NCBI GenBank assembly: GCA_021767845.1
Contig: JAASSQ010000119.1
Span: 1-8,504 of the forward strand
Source of the DNA: Roseovarius sp.
GTDB lineage: Bacteria; Pseudomonadota; Alphaproteobacteria; Rhodobacterales; Rhodobacteraceae
Direction of reading: 5' to 3'
Length of the DNA stretch: 8,504 nucleotides
Numbering within the stretch: position 1 is the stretch's first letter; every line of letters starts with the position of its first letter. Shown here piece after piece: positions 5,684-8,504 of the stretch. The notes under the pieces were generated by a model. That model had not been told where the DNA came from. It was given only the letters and a program-made list of their open reading frames with translations, and made no database searches. The position numbers and the translations under genes are program-made.

Positions 5684-6730
5684 ATGAGCATCCCCCCTCA
5701 TATCACCCGCGCCCGCTTCGCGCCCGAGACCGTGCACAAGCGCGACATCTTCTCGGAAACCGTGTCGGGCCATCTCGACGGCGTGGCCGATTTCCCGGTC
5801 GTCCTGCGCAAGCTCGACGGCGTGCCGCTCTATGCCCGGCCCGTCGCCTGGACGCTCGCCCGGCGCGAGATCCGCGCCCTGCGCGCCGTGCAGGGGATCG
5901 AGGGCTGCCCGCTCCTGGTGCGCGTGGACCGCACCGGCCTCCTGCGCAGCTGGACGCGCGGCACGCCGCTGCAATTGGCCAAACCCACCGATCCCGCGTG
6001 GTATCGCGATGCCCGCCGCCTCCTGCGCGAGATGCGCCGCGCCGGCGTGACCCATAACGACATCGCCAAGCCGCAGAACTGGCTTATGACGCCCGAGGGC
6101 CGCGCTGCCGTGATCGACTTCCAACTCGCCTCGGTCCACCGCCGCCGGGGCAAGCTCTTCCGCGTCATGGCGCGCGAGGATCTGCGCCACCTGCTCAAGC
6201 AGAAACGCGCCTACGCGCCGCGCCTGCTGACCCCGTCGGAAAAGCGGATGCTGGCGCAAAAGGCGCTGCCCGCGCGGATCTGGATGGCCACCGGCAAGCG
6301 GCTCTACAATTACATCACCCGCCGCCTCATGAACTGGTCCGACGGCGAAGGCACCGAGGACCGGATCGACCGCGACGGCCCCGCCGTGCGCGCCGCCCTC
6401 CTGCGCCACCCGCAGGTGCAGGACCTGGCGCTCTGCACCTATGCGCGGCCCGCCAAGGGCGTGGGGCTCTACGCTTTCGTGGAAACCGGACTGGACGCGG
6501 AGGCGCTCGCCGATCTGGCGCCCGACCCGGCGCCCGACCTGATCCAGCCCGTGCCCCTCCTGCCTCGCGACGCGGAAGGCGCCGTGCGCCACGACGCGCT
6601 GCAACTGGTGGCCACCAACCGACTCGAGGAACTGGCCGAACTCCAGGCCACCGACCCCGATCTCGCCGCCACCCTGAAACCCATCATCGCCGGACGCCTC
6701 AACCTGACAGACCGCGTCCTGCGCCGCTGA
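5684..6730 (+). CDS. Protein-kinase-like protein with AMP-binding-C-like C-terminal region
   Basis: A 348-residue protein in two parts. Residues about 20-215 look like an atypical small kinase of the Kdo/RIO/aminoglycoside phosphotransferase type. There is a helix with Glu62 (ARREIRALRAV), a catalytic loop THNDIAKPQNWL (123-134) with His124, Asp126, Lys129 and Asn132, and a metal-binding IDFQLA (144-149) where DFQ replaces DFG. A basic, His/Lys/Arg-rich stretch follows (150-215). Residues about 231-308 look like the small C-terminal domain of AMP-forming acyl-CoA synthetases: AVRAALLRHPQVQDLALC (234-251), GLYAFVETG (261-269), then LPRDAEGAVRHDAL (293-306), compare the family's LPRTxxGKxxRxxL. 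The Lys usually in that GK position is Ala here. A good ribosome site (AAGAGGGG) precedes the ATG. Target, small molecule or protein, is unknown. No membrane segment is evident. The kinase assignment is fairly secure, the C-terminal resemblance less so. Confidence 0.72.
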   Translation: MSIPPHITRARFAPETVHKRDIFSETVSGHLDGVADFPVVLRKLDGVPLYARPVAWTLARREIRALRAVQGIEGCPLLVRVDRTGLLRSWTRGTPLQLAKPTDPAWYRDARRLLREMRRAGVTHNDIAKPQNWLMTPEGRAAVIDFQLASVHRRRGKLFRVMAREDLRHLLKQKRAYAPRLLTPSEKRMLAQKALPARIWMATGKRLYNYITRRLMNWSDGEGTEDRIDRDGPAVRAALLRHPQVQDLALCTYARPAKGVGLYAFVETGLDAEALADLAPDPAPDLIQPVPLLPRDAEGAVRHDALQLVATNRLEELAELQATDPDLAATLKPIIAGRLNLTDRVLRR

Positions 6731-6755
6731 CCCGCACCACCGCGCGCACAGCCCC

Positions 6756-6790
6756 CTTCATCGTTCCCCGAATACTCCCGCCGGAGGCAT
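6756..6790. repeat. Rhodobacteraceae-type intergenic repeat, terminator-like
   Basis: CTTCATC (6756-6762) followed by AATACTCCCGCCGGAGGC (6771-6788), in the first bases after the kinase-like stop. The core forms a CTCC/GGAG hairpin (6775-6778 with 6783-6786). Read on the minus strand it is CTCCGGCGGGAG followed by TATT. From memory, very similar strings recur at 3' ends of genes across Roseobacter-group genomes; I could not check this. It may be a short dispersed repeat with weak terminator activity for either neighbouring gene. Confidence 0.5.
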
Positions 6791-6887
6791 CCGACACCGG
6801 CCAAGCGCACCACGCCGAACCGACCCGCGCCTCCCTCGCCCCCGGCGCCACCGTTCGGCCTGTTAACCAGCCCTCGCACCGGCTCGA

Positions 6888-6930
6888 ATACCGACGCGAT
6901 ACCGACGTAATACCGACGTGATACCGATCG
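6888..6930. repeat. Four-unit 11-base tandem repeat (ATACCGACG + 2)
   Basis: ATACCGACG begins at 6888, 6899 and 6910, and a diverged fourth copy ATACCGATCG begins at 6921. The period is exactly 11 bases with variable two-base linkers (CG, TA, TG). A period of 11 is not a multiple of 3, so this is not a coding repeat. It lies between the convergent kinase-like gene and rluA. TGTTAACC occurs on both sides, at 6861-6868 and 6942-6949. One unit per helical turn would place binding sites on one face of the DNA. Function unknown. Confidence 0.85.
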
Positions 6931-6972
6931 CGGTTTTGCCATGTTAACCGAGGGCTTGACCCGATTCGCCCC

Positions 6973-7620
6973 TCAGAACGGCGTCTTGGCGCGAAACCGC
7001 ATCCCCGCGCCCCCGTCCGGGTGGCGCAGGCGCAACTCCTCGGAATGCAGCATCAGGCGGTCCTGCGCGGCGGCCGGCCCGGTGGCGTAAAGCGGATCGC
7101 CCAGGATCGGATGGCCCAGCGCCAGCATGTGCACCCGCAACTGGTGGCTGCGGCCCGTCTTCGGCATCAGCCGGACGCGCGTCTCGCCTTCGGCATATCG
7201 CTGCACCCGCCAATCGGTCTGCGCGGGCTTGCCGGTCTCGTGGCAGACCTTCTGACGCGGCCGGTTCGGCCAATCCACGATCAGCGGCAGATCCACGCGG
7301 CCCGTCTTCGGCTCGAGGTGCCCCCAAACCCTTGCAACATAGGTCTTTTTCACCTGCCGCTTCTCGAATTGCAGGCCCAGGTGGCGCTGCGCGTGCGGGC
7401 TCAGGCCAAAGACCATCACCCCCGACGTGTCCCGGTCCAGACGGTGCACCAGAAGCGCGGTGGGAAACGCCTCCTGCACCCGCGCCAGCAGGCAATCGGC
7501 CAGATGCGGCCCCTTGCCCGGCACCGACAAAAGGCCCGCGGGCTTGTCGATCACGACGATCTCGTGATCGGCATGCAGCACCTCCAGCGCATCCTTGGGC
7601 GGGTCGTAATCGCTCTCCAT
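6973..7620 (-). CDS. rluA: Dual-specificity 23S rRNA/tRNA pseudouridine synthase RluA
   Basis: A 215-residue pseudouridine synthase. E. coli RluA, of nearly equal length (about 219 residues), modifies U746 of 23S rRNA and U32 of several tRNAs. The catalytic motif is HRLDRDTSG with Asp62. Other family motifs are IDKPAGLLSVPG (24-35), KKTYVARVWGH (91-101), VDLPLIVDWPNRPRQKVC (109-126), ETGKPAQT (128-135) and TGRSHQLRVHMLALGHPILGD (155-175). The DWPNRPxQKVCxETGKPAQT block is what separates RluA from RluC and RluD, and there is no N-terminal S4 domain, as in E. coli RluA. The start is the ATG at 7618-7620, with N-terminus MESDYDPP close to known RluA proteins. Ribosome site is weak. It is divergent from msrC with 80 bases between starts, and convergent with the kinase-like gene. 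No clear intrinsic terminator follows it. Confidence 0.93.
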   Translation of the reverse strand: MESDYDPPKDALEVLHADHEIVVIDKPAGLLSVPGKGPHLADCLLARVQEAFPTALLVHRLDRDTSGVMVFGLSPHAQRHLGLQFEKRQVKKTYVARVWGHLEPKTGRVDLPLIVDWPNRPRQKVCHETGKPAQTDWRVQRYAEGETRVRLMPKTGRSHQLRVHMLALGHPILGDPLYATGPAAAQDRLMLHSEELRLRHPDGGAGMRFRAKTPF

Positions 7621-7700
7621 GCGCGGCGCTCTACACCAGCCGGGCGCGCGGGGCCACTCCCCTCTGGCCCCCCACCGTGCGCTGTGGCAAGACTCCGGCC

Positions 7701-8156
7701 ATGCGTATCGACTATGACACCGTCTCGAAAACCATCGCGTCGCTCACCGAAGGCGAAACCGACGACGTCGCGCTCATGGCCACCGTGGTCTGCGAGCTGC
7801 ACCACGCCGATGACCGCTTCGACTGGACCGGGTTCTACCGCGTGACGGAACCGGAATTGCTCAAGATCGGGCCCTATCAGGGCGGGCATGGCTGCCTGGT
7901 GATCCCGTTCTCGCGCGGGGTCTGCGGCGCGGCGGCCCGCAGCGGCGAGGTGCAGATCGTGGACGATGTCGAGACCTTTCCGGGCCATATCGCCTGCTCC
8001 AGCTCGACCCGCTCCGAGATCGTGCTGCCGGTGCGCGACGGGGCCGGCACCCTGATCGCGGTGCTGGACATCGACAGCGATCGGCCGGCCGCCTTCGGCC
8101 CCGGCGATGCCGCCGGGCTGGGCGCGGTGCTGGACCAGGTTTTCGGCCGCCTCTGA
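7701..8156 (+). CDS. msrC: Free methionine-(R)-sulfoxide reductase (GAF-domain fRMsr)
   Basis: A 151-residue single GAF-domain protein that reduces free methionine-R-sulfoxide, usually with thioredoxin as donor. All three functional cysteines are present: Cys65 in GGHGCLVIP, Cys75 in GRGVCG-like SRGVCGAAA, and Cys99 in GHIACSS. Their spacings (10 and 24) equal those of E. coli Cys84, Cys94 and Cys118. Substrate-pocket acids are seen as Glu106 in SEIVLP and Asp123/Asp125 in VLDIDS; DWTGFYR (41-47) is the usual WxGFY. The ATG at 7701 gives the family-length protein. Extending upstream in the same frame yields a Pro/Ala/Arg-rich leader that overlaps rluA antisense and is rejected. No strong ribosome site is seen. 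It is divergent from rluA. No terminator is obvious before the following regulator gene. Cytoplasmic. Confidence 0.93.
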   Translation: MRIDYDTVSKTIASLTEGETDDVALMATVVCELHHADDRFDWTGFYRVTEPELLKIGPYQGGHGCLVIPFSRGVCGAAARSGEVQIVDDVETFPGHIACSSSTRSEIVLPVRDGAGTLIAVLDIDSDRPAAFGPGDAAGLGAVLDQVFGRL

Positions 8157-8198
8157 CAAGGCATCGGGTGGACATTCATGGCGATTCACGTGCCATCA

Positions 8199-8262
8199 TG
8201 AAATTTTCATTGATTTTTTCACGGAATCGCCGCATCGTGAAAATATAGCGCATTTTTTCACT
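8199..8262. promoter_or_regulatory. AT-rich operator/promoter region with TTTTCACG-type boxes
   Basis: This is the sharpest drop in GC in the window. TGAAATTTTCA (8199-8209) is an 11-base palindrome. TTTTCACG (8216-8223) and CGTGAAAA (8236-8243) form a perfect 8+8 inverted repeat with a 12-base spacer. TTTTTTCAC recurs at 8253-8261, and TTCACG also occurs at 8185-8190. The TATAGC at 8244-8249 could be a -10 element, overlapped by the inverted repeat, though no good -35 was found. Placement just upstream of an XRE regulator suggests autoregulation (inference). Confidence 0.55.
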
Positions 8263-8271
8263 GGTCCCGCC

Positions 8272-8504
8272 ATGCACCAATCGGACCCAACCCGCACCCC
8301 GACCCTCGGCGCCGACCTGCGCGCCCTGCGCAAGGCGCGCGGGCTGACCCTGGCCGATCTGGCCGACCGGCTCGGGCGGTCCGTCGGCTGGCTCAGCCAG
8401 GTGGAGCGCGACCTCTCCGACCCTTCCATCAACGACCTGCGCGATCTGGCCGCGGTGCTGGATGTTCCGGTCTCCCTGCTCTTCGGCCAACCCGCCGCCC
8501 CCGC
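8272..8504 (+). CDS. XRE-family transcriptional regulator (partial, runs off right edge)
   Basis: The first 77 codons of a DNA-binding regulator that continues beyond the window. A short polar leader is followed by a full Cro/C1-type helix-turn-helix domain at about 12-71: LGADLRALRKARGLTLADLA (12-31), then DRLGRSVGWLSQVERDLSDP (32-51), then SINDLRDLAAVLDVPVSLLF (52-71). The recognition helix is about 37-47. The SQVERDxSxPSxxxLxxLAxxLxVPxxxLF pattern is typical of XRE regulators that carry a C-terminal cupin sensor domain, but that half is not visible. The ATG at 8272 is the first plausible start; no strong ribosome site is seen, and the upstream bases are the AT-rich box region. Regulated genes are unknown; nearest candidates are itself and whatever lies to the right. 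It could also be a stand-alone HTH protein. Confidence 0.88.
   Translation, partial: MHQSDPTRTPTLGADLRALRKARGLTLADLADRLGRSVGWLSQVERDLSDPSINDLRDLAAVLDVPVSLLFGQPAAP

Noticed and set aside
5459..6604. 381-residue minus-strand frame opposite the kinase-like gene
   Set aside because: The plus frame holds HND/KPQN/DFQ motifs and a good ribosome site; the minus frame has repetitive His/Gly/Ala content and no motif.
6888..6930. Iteron-type replication origin or CRISPR
   Set aside because: Units are only 11 bases with 2-base linkers, no rep or cas gene is near, and no DnaA boxes were seen; the surroundings are ordinary chromosomal genes.
7332..7700. N-terminal extension of the GAF-domain protein, or a fusion
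   Set aside because: The extension is Pro/Ala/Arg-rich and antisense to rluA; starting at 7701 gives the normal fRMsr length and N-terminus.
7021..7845. 274-residue plus-strand frame across rluA and msrC
   Set aside because: It is antisense to the RluA gene, whose motifs match E. coli RluA closely, and out of frame with msrC.

Overview
The window looks like a stretch of chromosome from a high-GC alphaproteobacterium, most likely a member of the Rhodobacteraceae (Roseobacter-type). This rests on very high GC at third codon positions, on the close family matches of several proteins, and on an intergenic motif (AATACTCCCGCCGGAGGC, near 6771) that I recall from memory as recurrent in that family. 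I saw no tRNA, rRNA, CRISPR array, insertion sequence or phage gene.

Left part (1-2043): a surface-glycan-like block. The N-terminus of a GT4-like glycosyltransferase runs leftwards off the edge (GTG start at 209). Divergent from it are two tandem PAPS-dependent sulfotransferases of the same subfamily. Together they suggest sulfation of an exopolysaccharide, capsule or similar glycan. A roughly 300-base stretch without a gene (2044-2346) follows, holding only GC-rich hairpins.

Middle part (2347-5385): a 1-Cys peroxiredoxin (Prx6 type) with a clear intrinsic terminator on the minus strand, divergently paired with an NAD(P)-dependent aldehyde dehydrogenase. The 135-base region between their starts carries a perfect 12-base palindrome. 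The aldehyde dehydrogenase is followed after 5 bases by a GT25-like glycosyltransferase that lacks the usual acidic motif, so the two are probably co-transcribed.

Right part (5684-8504): a protein-kinase-like protein whose C-terminal third resembles the small C-terminal domain of AMP-forming acyl-CoA synthetases. Then comes a convergent intergenic region with a Rhodobacteraceae-type repeat and a four-unit 11-base tandem array bracketed by two TGTTAACC sites. After it lie rluA (minus strand), msrC (free methionine-R-sulfoxide reductase, plus strand) and the start of an XRE-family regulator preceded by an AT-rich region full of TTTTCACG-type boxes.

Prx, aldehyde dehydrogenase and MsrC are all oxidative or aldehyde-stress functions. 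The glycosyltransferases and sulfotransferases point to the cell envelope. No single defence or mobile system spans the window. The least explained elements are the kinase/AMP-C-like fusion, the degenerate GT25 protein, the 11-base array and the boxes upstream of the XRE gene.
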